Assembly (NCBI GenBank): GCA_040755195.1
Contig: JBFMBL010000021.1
Span: forward strand, 1-42,673
Origin: SURF-55 sp040755195
GTDB lineage: Bacteria; Bacillota; Desulfotomaculia; Desulfotomaculales; Ammonificaceae
Reading direction: 5' to 3'
Length of the DNA: 42,673 nucleotides
Shown here: piece after piece, positions 30,251-39,420 of the stretch
Layout of the letters: every line of letters starts with the position of its first letter
Position numbering within the stretch: the first letter of the stretch is position 1
Position numbers and translations under genes: made by a program
The notes under the pieces: generated by a model
Database searches by the model: none
Seen by the model: the letters and a program-made list of their open reading frames with translations, nothing else
What the model was told of the DNA's origin: nothing

Positions 30251-32725
30251 TTATTTTACCACGATATTTACCAGTTTGCCGGGAACGGTTATGACTTTTA
30301 CCATATCTTTATCCCTCAGCATTTCCTGAATACGAGGTTCTCGAAGGGCCTCACCCTTCATCTCCTCCGGGCCGGCTTCCGCCGGCACTATAATCCGGCT
30401 CCGCACTTTCCCGTTGATCTGTACCACAACGGTAACCTCCTCCTGGACTAGGCACATAGGGTCGTACTGCGGCCAGGGTTGCCGGTGAACGCTGTCTTTG
30501 TGTCCGAGGCGCTCCCATAACTCTTCGCTGAGGTAGGGCGCAAAAGGCGCGAGAAGCATAAGCAGCGTCCGAATTGCATCCCGCAGCGTCCCGCGGTCGC
30601 GGTCACTTGCAGGAACGCAATCATAGAAGCGGTAAATCCCGTTGACCAGTTCCATAATGGCGCTGACGGCGGTATTAAGGTTAAACCGCTCGATGTCCTC
30701 TGTAACCCTCTTGATGGTAAGGTGGGTGAGCCGGCGGAGTTCCCGGTTGACACCGATGAGGCTGTCTTTAGGAGCGGCCGCTCCCTTTATCTCCGGCAAC
30801 GCCGAATTCACCAACCGCCAGACGCGGTTCAAAAACCGCGCGCACCCTTCCACCCCCTGGTCGCTCCACTCGAGGTCGCGTTCCGGCGGCGCGGCGAACA
30901 GGATGAAAAGGCGGGTGGTATCCGCCCCGTATCTCGCCATGATATCCTCGGGGCTCACGATGTTCCCCTTGGACTTGGACATCTTGGCCCCGTCCTTCAG
31001 AACCATCCCCTGTGTCAAGAGGTTGGTGAAAGGCTCCGTGCAAGCGACAAGGCCGGCGTCACTAAAAAACTTGGTAAAGAAACGAGAATAGAGCAGGTGG
31101 AGGATAGCGTGTTCAACGCCGCCGATGTATTGATCCACCGGGAGCCAGCGATTAACCTTCTCTTTATCCCACGGCGCGCTGTCTTCCCGGGCGCTCGCAT
31201 AACGGAAATAATACCAGGAGGAGCAAATAAAAGTATCCATGGTGTCGGTCTCCCGTTCGGCGGGAGATCCGCAACACGGACAAGAAGTATTTACGAATTC
31301 CGGGCAGCTTCTCAAAGGTGACTCGCCCGTCGGTTTGAAGGCCACGTCATACGGCAACAATACCGGCAGATCTTTCTCGGGGACAGGTACGGCGCCGCAA
31401 CGCCCGCAATAAACCACCGGGATGGGCGCCCCCCAGTAACGCTGCCGGGATATCAGCCAGTCCCTCAGACGATAGTTCAACCGGCCTTTGCCCAGGCCCT
31501 TTTCTTCCAGGTAAGCGGTAATCGCCCGGATCGCCGTACGGTTGTCCATCCCGGCGAAAGGACCTGAATTCACAAGAACACCTTCATCCACATAAGCTTC
31601 CGTCATCGTTTCCGGAGAAAGCTCCCTGTCCTTAGGCTGGATGACCACCCTTACCGGCAGGCCGTATTTCCTGACGAATTCAAAATCGCGCTGGTCATGC
31701 GCAGGCACGCCCATTACGGCTCCGGTGCCGTATTCCATCAGAACGTAATTAGCGATAAATATGGGCACCTTTTCCCCGGTCAACGGATTCTCGCAATAAG
31801 CGCCGATAAAAAGGCCGTTTTTCTCTCCTTCGCCGGCCGTACGCATAAGCTCGCTCAGGTTTTTCGCCCGGCTGACAAAGTCGGCAACCGCCTCTTTTTT
31901 ATCGGGGGCAGTTAGCTTTTCTACCAGGGGGTGCTCGGGTGCGAGGGCCATGTATGTGACCCCGTAAAGCGTGTCCGGCCGCGTGGTGTAAACGATTATT
32001 TTTTCTCTTGTTCCTGGAACCGGGAAAGTCGCTTCCGCGCCTTCGCTTTTACCGATCCAGTTTTCCTGCATCACCTTGACCTTATCAGGCCAGCCGGGCA
32101 GGTTCTCCAGGTCTTCGAGCAGGCGTTCGGCATATGCGGTGATCTTTAAGAACCACTGCGCCAATTCGCGCCTCTCTACCGGCGTCTTACAGCGCTCGCA
32201 GCCCCCGTTCACCACCTGTTCGTTGGCCAGCACCGTCGCGCATGAAGGACACCAGTTTACCGGCGCTTTTTTCTTATAGGCCAGTCCCTGTTTAAGAAAT
32301 TGAAGGAACAGCCACTGAGTCCAGCGATAGTAATCCGGGTGGCAGGTGGCAAACTCCCGCCGCCAGTCGTAGCTGACACCGAGTTGTTTGAGCTGTTGCC
32401 GCATGGTTGCGATATTGTCCCAGGTCCAGTCACGCGGGTGAACGCCGTGCTTTATCGCAGCATTTTCCGCCGGCAGGCCGAAGGCGTCCCACCCCATAGG
32501 GTGCAGCACATCGTTGCCTTGCATCGTTTTAAACCTGGCCACAACGTCGCCGATGGCGTAGTTCCGGACGTGACCCATATGCAGTTTGCCTGAAGGATAA
32601 GGAAACATCTCAAGGCAGTAATATTTCGGCCGGTCACTGAAGTCTTCTACGTTATACAAACCTGTTTCATCCCAACGTTCGCGCCACTTCTTTTCTACGC
32701 CGGGGAAAGGATACCTTTCTTCCAC
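30251..32725 (-). CDS. leuS: Leucyl-tRNA synthetase
   Basis: Charges tRNA-Leu. The 824-aa class I synthetase has the HIGH-type motif in PYPSGKLHMGHVRNYAIGD, Zn-type Cys pairs (CPSCATVLANEQV, CERCKTPV), the editing domain (TTRPDTLYGVTYMALAPEH, MGVPAHDQRDFEF), KMSKSKGNIVSPEDI and a C-terminal region ending VNIVVK. I place the start at GTG 32725, which follows AGGAGG by 7 nt; the open frame upstream lacks a ribosome-binding site. A palindromic CACAGAG repeat precedes it. Confidence 0.97.
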   Translation of the reverse strand: MEERYPFPGVEKKWRERWDETGLYNVEDFSDRPKYYCLEMFPYPSGKLHMGHVRNYAIGDVVARFKTMQGNDVLHPMGWDAFGLPAENAAIKHGVHPRDWTWDNIATMRQQLKQLGVSYDWRREFATCHPDYYRWTQWLFLQFLKQGLAYKKKAPVNWCPSCATVLANEQVVNGGCERCKTPVERRELAQWFLKITAYAERLLEDLENLPGWPDKVKVMQENWIGKSEGAEATFPVPGTREKIIVYTTRPDTLYGVTYMALAPEHPLVEKLTAPDKKEAVADFVSRAKNLSELMRTAGEGEKNGLFIGAYCENPLTGEKVPIFIANYVLMEYGTGAVMGVPAHDQRDFEFVRKYGLPVRVVIQPKDRELSPETMTEAYVDEGVLVNSGPFAGMDNRTAIRAITAYLEEKGLGKGRLNYRLRDWLISRQRYWGAPIPVVYCGRCGAVPVPEKDLPVLLPYDVAFKPTGESPLRSCPEFVNTSCPCCGSPAERETDTMDTFICSSWYYFRYASAREDSAPWDKEKVNRWLPVDQYIGGVEHAILHLLYSRFFTKFFSDAGLVACTEPFTNLLTQGMVLKDGAKMSKSKGNIVSPEDIMARYGADTTRLFILFAAPPERDLEWSDQGVEGCARFLNRVWRLVNSALPEIKGAAAPKDSLIGVNRELRRLTHLTIKRVTEDIERFNLNTAVSAIMELVNGIYRFYDCVPASDRDRGTLRDAIRTLLMLLAPFAPYLSEELWERLGHKDSVHRQPWPQYDPMCLVQEEVTVVVQINGKVRSRIIVPAEAGPEEMKGEALREPRIQEMLRDKDMVKVITVPGKLVNIVVK

Positions 32726-32767
32726 CAGTCTCCTCCTAAATACAAATGATGAACTCCAAAACATTTT

Positions 32768-32843
32768 ACCACAGAGGCACAGAGTTCACAGAGAATACCA
32801 TATCTCTATCTTTTCTCCTCCGTGTGCTCTGTGTCTCTGTGGT
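32768..32843. repeat. Inverted CACAGAG-type intergenic repeat
   Basis: Arms ACCACAGAGGCACAGAG and CTCTGTGTCTCTGTGGT pair over 17 bp with one mismatch and enclose about 42 bp that include another CACAGAG. It lies between tRNA-Ala and leuS. Confidence 0.8.
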
Positions 32844-32896
32844 TAATTTTTCTTGCCATTTTTTTTAACTTCCGACATCCGCCTTCAAAAAATAAG

Positions 32897-32918
32897 AGCC
32901 TCTCTGAGACAAGAGGCT
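32897..32918 (-). terminator. Terminator of tRNA-Ala
   Basis: On the minus strand AGCCTCT and AGAGGCT (7 bp) are followed by CTTATTTTTT, 14 nt after the tRNA 3' end. Confidence 0.85.
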
Positions 32919-32932
32919 TTGGGCAATACCTT

Positions 32933-33007
32933 TGGTGGAGCTGGCGGGAATTGAACCCGCGGCCTTTTCCATGCCAAGGAAACGCGCTCCCACTGCGCTA
33001 CAGCCCC
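32933..33007 (-). tRNA. tRNA-Ala (anticodon GGC)
   Basis: The cloverleaf reads on the minus strand: acceptor GGGGCTG/CAGCTCC with the alanine identity pair G3-U70, D stem GCGC/GCGC, anticodon loop TTGGCAT, T stem GCGGG/CCCGC with loop TTCAATT, and encoded CCA. It lies 30 bp after rsfS. Confidence 0.96.
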
Positions 33008-33037
33008 ACGCAAAACAATTATAAGTGAAAACCCCTC

Positions 33038-33403
33038 TCAGGTCAAGCCGTTGACTACCGGCCTTAACATCGGAGCATCATGCCAAAGACGCTCAAGACC
33101 GTAGAACTCGCGTTCCTCCTCAAGAAAGACGTGTACCACAATATCCCCGTAATCCAACAACACCCAGTGGCCGTCGCGGAACCCTTCCCGGCGAAGGACC
33201 GGTACGTTCTGCTCCGTAAGCTTATCCTGGATGTGCTCGGCAATTGCCTTGACCTGAACCGTTGACCTGCCGCTTAACAAGACAAAATAATCTGAGATTG
33301 GCGTTAGGTTCCCAACATGTAAAATAACAGCATCAAACGCTTTCTTTTCCCCGGCGGCCCGAACGATCAGGTCAAGCAAAACCTGGGGACCTACGTCCAA
33401 CAT
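33038..33403 (-). CDS. rsfS: Ribosome silencing factor RsfS (YbeB/Iojap family)
   Basis: Binds ribosomal protein L14 and blocks subunit joining when nutrients run low. The 121-aa protein shows the family core: AAGEKKAFDAVILHVGNLTPISDYFVLLSGRSTVQVKAIAEHIQDKL and EGFRDGHWVLLDYGDIVVHVFLEEEREFYGLERLWHDAP. Two adjacent ATGs (33406 and 33403) follow AGAGGGGG; I chose the second for spacing. In most Firmicutes it follows nadD and yqeK. Here an RRM protein separates it from nadD and yqeK is absent. Confidence 0.95.
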   Translation of the reverse strand: MLDVGPQVLLDLIVRAAGEKKAFDAVILHVGNLTPISDYFVLLSGRSTVQVKAIAEHIQDKLTEQNVPVLRREGFRDGHWVLLDYGDIVVHVFLEEEREFYGLERLWHDAPMLRPVVNGLT

Positions 33404-33438
33404 CATTCCCCCTCTAAAACCACTGTCCACAAATAAGC

Positions 33439-33702
33439 TTACCGCCTGCCGTCGTTCTGCCGTTCCCGGGCTTCATTAACCACGATAACCCGGCCGCCGA
33501 ACTCCGTGCCGTTGAGGGCGTTAATCATTGAGTCTGCGTCCTCATCGCGCACTTCGACGAAGCCGAAACCCCGGGAACGCCCGGTTTGCCGGTCGGAAAT
33601 GATCCGGCTGGACAGCACCTCACCGTATGACCCGAAGGCCTCTGCGAGATCCTCAGCCTTTGTCGACCACGGTAGGTTGCCCACGTAAAGGGTCCGCGCC
33701 AC
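33439..33702 (-). CDS. RRM-type RNA-binding protein
   Basis: An 87-aa protein consisting of one RNA-recognition motif: RNP2 LYVGNLPWST near the N-terminus and RNP1 RGFGFVEV in the middle, with a short arginine-rich tail. Such single-RRM proteins bind single-stranded RNA; some are cold-induced. It lies between nadD and rsfS, 32 bp upstream of rsfS. Confidence 0.93.
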   Translation of the reverse strand: MARTLYVGNLPWSTKAEDLAEAFGSYGEVLSSRIISDRQTGRSRGFGFVEVRDEDADSMINALNGTEFGGRVIVVNEARERQNDGRR

Positions 33703-33811
33703 TTACTTCACCTCTTTCCCTTTTGAAAATATTATTAACTGCGGGAAACGCCCCGATGCAATCCCTTGGAGACCGCTGCAAGACTTCGCAATTCAAAACA
33801 AAGTCCTGCAT

Positions 33812-34417
33812 TTACCCGCCGTTAAGGTACAACCCGTGCTGTATGATATACTCCTCCACCGTCTCGGGAAGGAGATACTTAACCGGCTTCCTCAAACGCA
33901 CCCGATCGCGGATTTCCGTTGATGAAACAGCAACCCCGGGAACCTCGACCAAACGAATCCTGCACCGGATAGACTCCGGTAGTTGCGCCAGGCGGTCCTG
34001 AACCTCCCGGGCGCATCCCGGCCGGACGGCTGATATCATCCTGCAAAGCTTCAACAATTCATCAAACCTGTGCCATGAGGCAATCTCAGCCACCGCATCC
34101 GTCCCGGTTAAGAAGTAAATCTCCGCTTCAGGGTAAAGGCAGCGATATGCGCTGACCGTATCCACCGTATAAGAAGGCCCCGGACGGCCGACCTCAATGT
34201 CGGACAGCTCAAACAGCGGGTTGGAGGCCACCGCCAAACGGACCATCGCCACCCGGTGAACCGCCGGCGAAACCTGGTGGCCCGTTTTGTGGGGTGGTTG
34301 CCCCGCCGGAACAAACACAACCTTCACGAGTTCCAGCTCGTGCCGGACCGCCTCTGCAGCCGCCAGGTGACCATAGTGGATAGGGTCAAACGTGCCGCCC
34401 ATTAAGCCAAGTCGCAT
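33812..34417 (-). CDS. nadD: Nicotinate-nucleotide adenylyltransferase
   Basis: Makes deamido-NAD from nicotinate mononucleotide and ATP. The 201-aa protein shows the nucleotidyltransferase motif GLMGGTFDPIHYGHLAAAE, FVPAGQPPHK, and the C-terminal SSTEIRDRVRLRKPVKYLLPETVEEYI. I place the start at ATG 34417, after a weak AGGT; the frame is open upstream but begins in promoter DNA. A good promoter lies 30-57 bp upstream. Confidence 0.95.
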   Translation of the reverse strand: MRLGLMGGTFDPIHYGHLAAAEAVRHELELVKVVFVPAGQPPHKTGHQVSPAVHRVAMVRLAVASNPLFELSDIEVGRPGPSYTVDTVSAYRCLYPEAEIYFLTGTDAVAEIASWHRFDELLKLCRMISAVRPGCAREVQDRLAQLPESIRCRIRLVEVPGVAVSSTEIRDRVRLRKPVKYLLPETVEEYIIQHGLYLNGG

Positions 34418-34445
34418 TTTTTGGTACCTATTTTGTTTGGTCAAA

Positions 34446-34474
34446 ATTATAACCGCTTTGTCAAAAACAATCAA
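34446..34474 (-). promoter_or_regulatory. Candidate nadD promoter
   Basis: On the minus strand TTGATT, 17 nt, then a perfect TATAAT. It lies inside the spurious upstream extension of the nadD open frame. Confidence 0.65.
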
Positions 34475-34625
34475 CAAAAACCCGGTTTTTTACCGAAAAT
34501 TAGTACTTTTTCAGGTTCATGCTTTTCAGTACACCATAATACCTGTGTCCTTCTTTATTCCGCTGGTGAACGCCTGTCAGGCAAAGCACGCTTTTAATAT
34601 TATACGGCGGCTTAGATCAGAATGG

Positions 34626-35885
34626 TTACTCTCTAATCTGCCCTTCCCCGTAAACTATGTATTTGATGGTCGTCAATTCTTTCAACCCCATCGGGCCGCG
34701 GGCATGAAGCTTCTGTGTTGAAATACCGATTTCCGCCCCAAACCCGAACTGCCCGCCGTCGGTAAATCTGGTGGAGGCGTTAACGTAAACCGCCGCCGCG
34801 TCTACTTCACGGAGAAAGCGGCGCGCGTTCATATAGTTTTCGGTGATTATGGCCTCGGAATGCCTGGTGCCGTAACGATAAATGTGATCGAGCGCCTCTT
34901 CCAGATTATTTACCACCCGTACCGCCAGAACCAAATCAAGAAATTCCGTCTGCCAGTCGTCCTCCGTGGCCGGGCGGGCCCAGGGGATGTGCTTGATCGC
35001 CTCCGGGCAACCACGGATCTCCACCCCCCGTTCTTTGAGCTTTTCGGCAAGCGCGGGCAGGAATCCTGTAGCCGCCGCCTTGTGCACCAGAAGGGTCTCC
35101 ATTGCGTTGCAAACCCCCGGGCGCTGGCACTTCGCGTTTATTACTATCGGCTCAACCTTGGCAAGGTCCGCAAACTCGTCAACGTAAGTGTGGCAGTTCC
35201 CCACCCCGGTTTCTATCACCGGCACGGTTGCGTTTTTGACCACGGCCTGGATCAGCCCGGCGCCGCCCCGGGGAATAAGGACGTCTATGTATTCGTTCAG
35301 CCGCATCAGCACCTGCGCCGCCTCCCGCTCGGTACGGTCGATAAACTCGATCGCTCCTTCGGGGATCCCTGCCTGATAAGCGGCCTCGGCGATAATACGC
35401 GTAATTGCGGTGTTGGAGTTGATCGCTTCGGAACCTCCCCGCAAAACAACAGCGTTTCCGGCTTTAAGGCACAATCCGGCGGCATCCACCGTGACGTTCG
35501 GGCGCGCCTCGTAAATAATCCCGATGGCGCCGAGCGGCACCCGCATCTGTCCGATCTCCAAGCCGTTCGGGCGCCGCCACATTCCGTCTATCTCGCCCAC
35601 CGGGTCGGGAAGGCTCACGACATCCCGCAAACCCTTCGCCATCTCCCCGACCCGGGCTTCGTTCAACATCAAGCGGTCGATGAGCGCGCCTGAAAGCCCT
35701 TTGGCCCTGCCTGCCTCGAGGTCGCGGGCGTTCGCTTCAATTATCCCTGCCGCGTTCGCGTCCAGGGCGTCCGCCATCGCCAACAGCCCGGCGTCCTTCA
35801 CGGTGGTTGGAAGGTAGGCCAGACGGCGCGCCGCTTCCTTGGCCCGTTTTGCCTTTTCCACAACGGCCATTTCAATTCCGTTCAC
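34626..35885 (-). CDS. proA: Gamma-glutamyl phosphate reductase
   Basis: Second step of proline synthesis: NADPH reduction of glutamyl phosphate. The 419-aa aldehyde-dehydrogenase-fold protein shows GAIGIIYEARPNVTVDAAGLCLKAGNAVVLRGGSEA and the catalytic Cys in NAKCQRPGVCNAMETLLVH. The C-terminal block DGGQFGFGAEIGISTQKLHARGPMGL is typical. The GTG at 35885 follows GGAGGGGG. It lies 36 bp after the HIT gene, in a proB-HIT-proA run. Confidence 0.97.
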   Translation of the reverse strand: MNGIEMAVVEKAKRAKEAARRLAYLPTTVKDAGLLAMADALDANAAGIIEANARDLEAGRAKGLSGALIDRLMLNEARVGEMAKGLRDVVSLPDPVGEIDGMWRRPNGLEIGQMRVPLGAIGIIYEARPNVTVDAAGLCLKAGNAVVLRGGSEAINSNTAITRIIAEAAYQAGIPEGAIEFIDRTEREAAQVLMRLNEYIDVLIPRGGAGLIQAVVKNATVPVIETGVGNCHTYVDEFADLAKVEPIVINAKCQRPGVCNAMETLLVHKAAATGFLPALAEKLKERGVEIRGCPEAIKHIPWARPATEDDWQTEFLDLVLAVRVVNNLEEALDHIYRYGTRHSEAIITENYMNARRFLREVDAAAVYVNASTRFTDGGQFGFGAEIGISTQKLHARGPMGLKELTTIKYIVYGEGQIRE

Positions 35886-35921
35886 TTCTTTCCCCCTCCT
35901 CTTTATCGGCTTAGGTTGAGT

Positions 35922-36410
35922 CTATTTCTTTGCATCAAGCGCTTCCTTTAATTTCGCGTAAGTCCGGTCGAGGCTTTCGGAAACCACCTTCACGTCACCG
36001 ATCACCGGCATAAAGCTGGTGTCCCCGTCCCACCGCGGCACGATATGGATATGGAAATGCCCGGGGTAACCCGCGCCGGCAACGCGCCCGAGATTAATCC
36101 CGATGTTGAATCCGTGCGGTCCCATCACCCGCCGCATAAGGTCAACCATCTCCTGGGTGAGATGGAAGAGGGCGAGTGATTCTTCCGGCGTAAGTTCCGT
36201 GATGTCCGAAACGTGCCGGTTCGGCGCTACCATAAGGTGCCCGCTGTTGTAAGGAAAGATGTTAAGCAGCACAAAACACAGTTCCCGCCGCGCCAGCAGA
36301 TGATTCTCCGCGTCACGGTCGTCCTTCAGCTTGTCGCAAAAAATGCATTCTCCTTCAGGCTTGTCCTTTGTTATGTAGACCGCCCGCCAGGGCGCCCATA
36401 AGGTTTCCAT
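35922..36410 (-). CDS. HIT-family hydrolase
   Basis: A 162-aa histidine-triad protein. The triad is HFHIHIVPRW, and an N-terminal CIFCDKL with a following His suggests a bound zinc, as in diadenosine tetraphosphate hydrolase/phosphorylase-like HIT proteins. The ATG at 36410 follows GGGGG by about 5 nt. A first ATG at 36422 overlaps the proB stop region. It is inserted between proB and proA, where these two are usually adjacent. Confidence 0.92.
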   Translation of the reverse strand: METLWAPWRAVYITKDKPEGECIFCDKLKDDRDAENHLLARRELCFVLLNIFPYNSGHLMVAPNRHVSDITELTPEESLALFHLTQEMVDLMRRVMGPHGFNIGINLGRVAGAGYPGHFHIHIVPRWDGDTSFMPVIGDVKVVSESLDRTYAKLKEALDAKK

Positions 36411-36422
36411 ACTATCCCCCAT

Positions 36423-37547
36423 TTATTGCTGCAAGACAAGATTATTCCGGTGGATCACTTCGTCGTACGGATGTGCACCGATAAGCTGAGCGATGCGCGA
36501 GGTCTTGGCTCCCCTGATCCGGTCAACCTCCGAAGCTGAATAGTTGACCAGACCCCTTGCGATCTCCCGTCCTTCCGGATCAATTACGCTGACGGTGTGC
36601 CCGGCGTCAAAATCACCTTCAACCCTTACAACGCCTGAAGGAAGTAGGCTTTTGCCCCCTTCCACCAGGGCCCTGACTGCGCCGGCATCGACGTAAATCC
36701 GGCCCTGGGTGGTTGCTCCGAACAGTATCCACCGTTTTCGTCCCTCCAGCCGCTCCACCGGCCAGAACACCGTTCCCACGTTTTCGCCCGCAAGCACCCG
36801 GCGGACGATGTCATCCGCGGCGGCCGCCGCGACAACCATTACCGCCCCGCTGCGTCCTACTATTTGCGCCGCTTGAAATTTCGTTACCATTCCGCCTGTG
36901 CCCACAGTAGAACCACACCCGCCGGCCAGCTTTTCAAGCTCCGGTGTAATCTCCGTAACTTCGGGAATCAGCCGTGCCCCGGGGTCCTTACGGGGATCAT
37001 CCGTGTAAAGTCCGTCTACGTCCGAGAGGATCAGGAGCATCTCCGCTTCCACAAGGTCCCCGACAAGCGCTGACAGGGTGTCGTTGTCGCCGAAGCGGAT
37101 TTCGTCTACGGCCACCGTATCATTCTCATTGATAACGGGGAAAACCCGGAACTTTAAAAGGGTCAGGAGGGCGTTGCGGGCGTTTAAGAACCGGCGCCGA
37201 TCGGAAAAGTCATCCCGGGTAAGCAAAACTTGGCCCACCGTAATCTTGTGCTCCGAAAAAAGCTTCTCATATCTCTGGAGCAAAAGACCTTGTCCAACCG
37301 CGGCACAGGCCTGTTTTTCCGGGATAGTCCTGGGACGCGTTTTAAAACCAAGACGTCCCATTCCGGCGCCGACCGCTCCCGAGGTAACCAGCAGGACCTC
37401 CCGCCCTTCGTTATGGGCATCGGCCAATTCCCGGACAAGTTTTGCGATCTGGCTGAGGTTGAGCTTCCCGGTTTTGTGTGTTAAGGAACTTGTTCCAACC
37501 TTGACCACAATCCGCTTGAAACGGCTGAAATCCCTCGGTCTGCCCAA
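36423..37547 (-). CDS. proB: Glutamate 5-kinase with PUA domain
   Basis: First step of proline synthesis. The 374-aa protein has the amino-acid kinase domain (RIVVKVGTSSLTHKTG, VTSGAVGAGM, NENDTVAVDEIRFGDNDTLSALVG, GTGGMVTKFQAA) and a C-terminal PUA domain of about 80 residues (RIYVDAGAVRALVEGGKSLLPSGV, EIARGLVNYSASEV). The TTG at 37547 is 6 nt after GGAG. It ends one base before the first possible HIT start. Confidence 0.97.
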   Translation of the reverse strand: MGRPRDFSRFKRIVVKVGTSSLTHKTGKLNLSQIAKLVRELADAHNEGREVLLVTSGAVGAGMGRLGFKTRPRTIPEKQACAAVGQGLLLQRYEKLFSEHKITVGQVLLTRDDFSDRRRFLNARNALLTLLKFRVFPVINENDTVAVDEIRFGDNDTLSALVGDLVEAEMLLILSDVDGLYTDDPRKDPGARLIPEVTEITPELEKLAGGCGSTVGTGGMVTKFQAAQIVGRSGAVMVVAAAAADDIVRRVLAGENVGTVFWPVERLEGRKRWILFGATTQGRIYVDAGAVRALVEGGKSLLPSGVVRVEGDFDAGHTVSVIDPEGREIARGLVNYSASEVDRIRGAKTSRIAQLIGAHPYDEVIHRNNLVLQQ

Positions 37548-37624
37548 ATACTACTCCATCTCCCTTTTGAGCCCGTTGTATTTATGCAGGGGGGCTTGAA
37601 CCCGCCCGAACATTCGCTCCGTTT

Positions 37625-38890
37625 TTACGCTTTCTCATCAGGCCAGTACTCAAAATGTTCCTGGCCGATCCGGACCGTCTCCCCGGGTTTTATCCCGGCT
37701 GCACGAAGGTTTTCTTCCAATCCGGTCTGGACAAAGTATCGCTTGAGCCTGCGCACCGCCTCGGGGTTGTCAAGGTCGGTCATCGCCACCCGGCGCTCGA
37801 TTTCTCTGCTTTCGACCACAAAGACCCCCTCGTCCCGGTGTACGCGCAACAGTTCTTCCTCAATCACAACCCGTCTGATCTCGACTGGCTCCGGCGGAGG
37901 CAGCTCCCGCAAAAGCGCCGCCACCCTTGACATCAGCCGGTCGAGACCCTCCCCGGTTACGGCGGAAATGGGGTATATCTCCCGGTCCTGCAAGGCGGCC
38001 CGCAGTCGTTCGAGGTTGGCACGGCCTTCTGAAAGGTCCATCTTGTTTGCCGCCACCACCTGCGGCTTCCCGGCCAGCTCCGAACTGTAAAGCGCAAGCT
38101 CGCGGTTGATCGCCGCAAAACCTTCCACCGGGTCCCTGCCTTCGGTACCGGCGACATCAACCACGTGAACCAGCAACCGGGTGCGTTCAATATGCCGGAG
38201 AAACTTGTGCCCGAGGCCGGCGCCGGAATGCGCCCCTTCAATAAGGCCCGGAAGGTCCGCCAGCACAAAACTTTCCCCCTCGGCCAACCTTACCACGCCG
38301 AGATGGGGTTCCATCGTCGTAAACGGATAGTCCGCGATTTTCGGGCGCGCCGCCGACACACGGGACAGGATGGTGGACTTTCCGGCGTTCGGGAAACCTA
38401 TCAACCCTACGTCCGCAAGAAGTTTTAACTCGAGTTCAAGCCAGCGTTCCTCTCCCGGTTCTCCCTTTTCCGCAAAACGGGGCGCCTTCTCCGTCGGGGT
38501 GGCAAAACGGGCGTTCCCGTGGCCGCCCCTGCCGCCGCGGGCTACAACGGCCTCCTGCCCGTCGCCTGTGAGGTCGGCCAGCAGTTCGCCCGTCGTCGCA
38601 TCGCGAACCACGGTGCCGACCGGCACGCGCAGGACGAGGTCGGCGCCGTTTTTCCCGTGCATCTGTTTCCCTTCGCCGTGCCCGCCCCGCTCGGCTTTAA
38701 GATGCCGTTTAAAATGGAAATCGACCAGCGTTCTCAACTCCGCGCTGGCCTCAATAACGACGTGCCCGCCGCGCCCACCGTCGCCGCCTGACGGACCGCC
38801 GAAAGGAACATACTTCTCCCGGCGGAAGGCCACACAGCCGTTGCCGCCGTCACCTGCCTTGACCGAAATCTTCAAATAATCATAAAACAT
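37625..38890 (-). CDS. obgE: Obg-family GTPase
   Basis: An essential GTPase in large-subunit ribosome assembly and stress/sporulation signalling. The 421-aa protein has the glycine-rich Obg fold (SVKAGDGGNGCVAFRREKYVPFGGPSGGDGGRGG). The G domain follows with GFPNAGKST, DLPGLIEGAHSGAGLGHKFLRHIERTR and NKMDL. A C-terminal OCT domain is present (DLDNPEAVRRLKRYFVQTGLEENLRAAG). It begins 5 bp after the spo0B stop, so translation is probably coupled, as in Bacillus spo0B-obg. Confidence 0.97.
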   Translation of the reverse strand: MFYDYLKISVKAGDGGNGCVAFRREKYVPFGGPSGGDGGRGGHVVIEASAELRTLVDFHFKRHLKAERGGHGEGKQMHGKNGADLVLRVPVGTVVRDATTGELLADLTGDGQEAVVARGGRGGHGNARFATPTEKAPRFAEKGEPGEERWLELELKLLADVGLIGFPNAGKSTILSRVSAARPKIADYPFTTMEPHLGVVRLAEGESFVLADLPGLIEGAHSGAGLGHKFLRHIERTRLLVHVVDVAGTEGRDPVEGFAAINRELALYSSELAGKPQVVAANKMDLSEGRANLERLRAALQDREIYPISAVTGEGLDRLMSRVAALLRELPPPEPVEIRRVVIEEELLRVHRDEGVFVVESREIERRVAMTDLDNPEAVRRLKRYFVQTGLEENLRAAGIKPGETVRIGQEHFEYWPDEKA

Positions 38891-38895
38891 GTTTT

Positions 38896-39420
38896 CTATC
38901 GTTCACCCGAACGTAGCAGGACTGTCACCGCGTCTCCTCCGGCAAGGTCCAGGGACGAGCCGGAAGCCGCGGCTGCGTCAGAGACCGCCTCTATTATTTT
39001 TCCCCAGTCCCAGGGTCCGGCATAGGTCAGGGAATAACCCTCCGGAACATTCCGTCCGGTAATCTTAAGCGGCCACTCCCGTCCTGTACCCGAAACCTGA
39101 GCGATCATGGCCGCGTGCAGTTCGCTCAAAACCGCCGTATCCTGAATTCCGCTCTCAACCAAAGCCTTCTCCAGCTCGCAGGAGACTTTAAGACCTGCAG
39201 GAACCGCGTCCATCTGCAAGAGGAGAAGCGCCCAGGAAACCGCCGCCAGGCCCATCTTGGCCACCCTGCCCCGCGTTTCGAACTCGTCTGCTGCACGCCG
39301 GACAACGTCTTTAATCCTGTCCGTCCGCCCCAGGTCAACAAGACCGGAAATAATCTGAAGATGATTTAAAAAGTCGTGGTACTGTCCCCGTAAAAGCCTT
39401 AATGCCTCTTCCAGATCCAT
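38896..39420 (-). CDS. spo0B: Spo0B-like sporulation phosphotransferase
   Basis: Spo0B relays phosphate from Spo0F to Spo0A at the start of sporulation. This 174-aa protein has the N-terminal helical hairpin with the expected His: LRGQYHDFLNHLQIISGLVDLGRTDRIKDVV, His15 being the phospho-acceptor candidate. A degenerate ATPase-like C-terminal domain follows. The position just upstream of obgE matches Bacillus and supports the call beyond the weak sequence similarity. The ATG follows GGGGGAAG. It suggests a spore-former. Confidence 0.8.
   Translation of the reverse strand: MDLEEALRLLRGQYHDFLNHLQIISGLVDLGRTDRIKDVVRRAADEFETRGRVAKMGLAAVSWALLLLQMDAVPAGLKVSCELEKALVESGIQDTAVLSELHAAMIAQVSGTGREWPLKITGRNVPEGYSLTYAGPWDWGKIIEAVSDAAAASGSSLDLAGGDAVTVLLRSGER

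Noticed and set aside
32822..33028. Plus-strand open frame across tRNA-Ala (WRELNPRP... type)
   Set aside because: Also an antisense-of-tRNA artefact, extending into a CACAGAG repeat.
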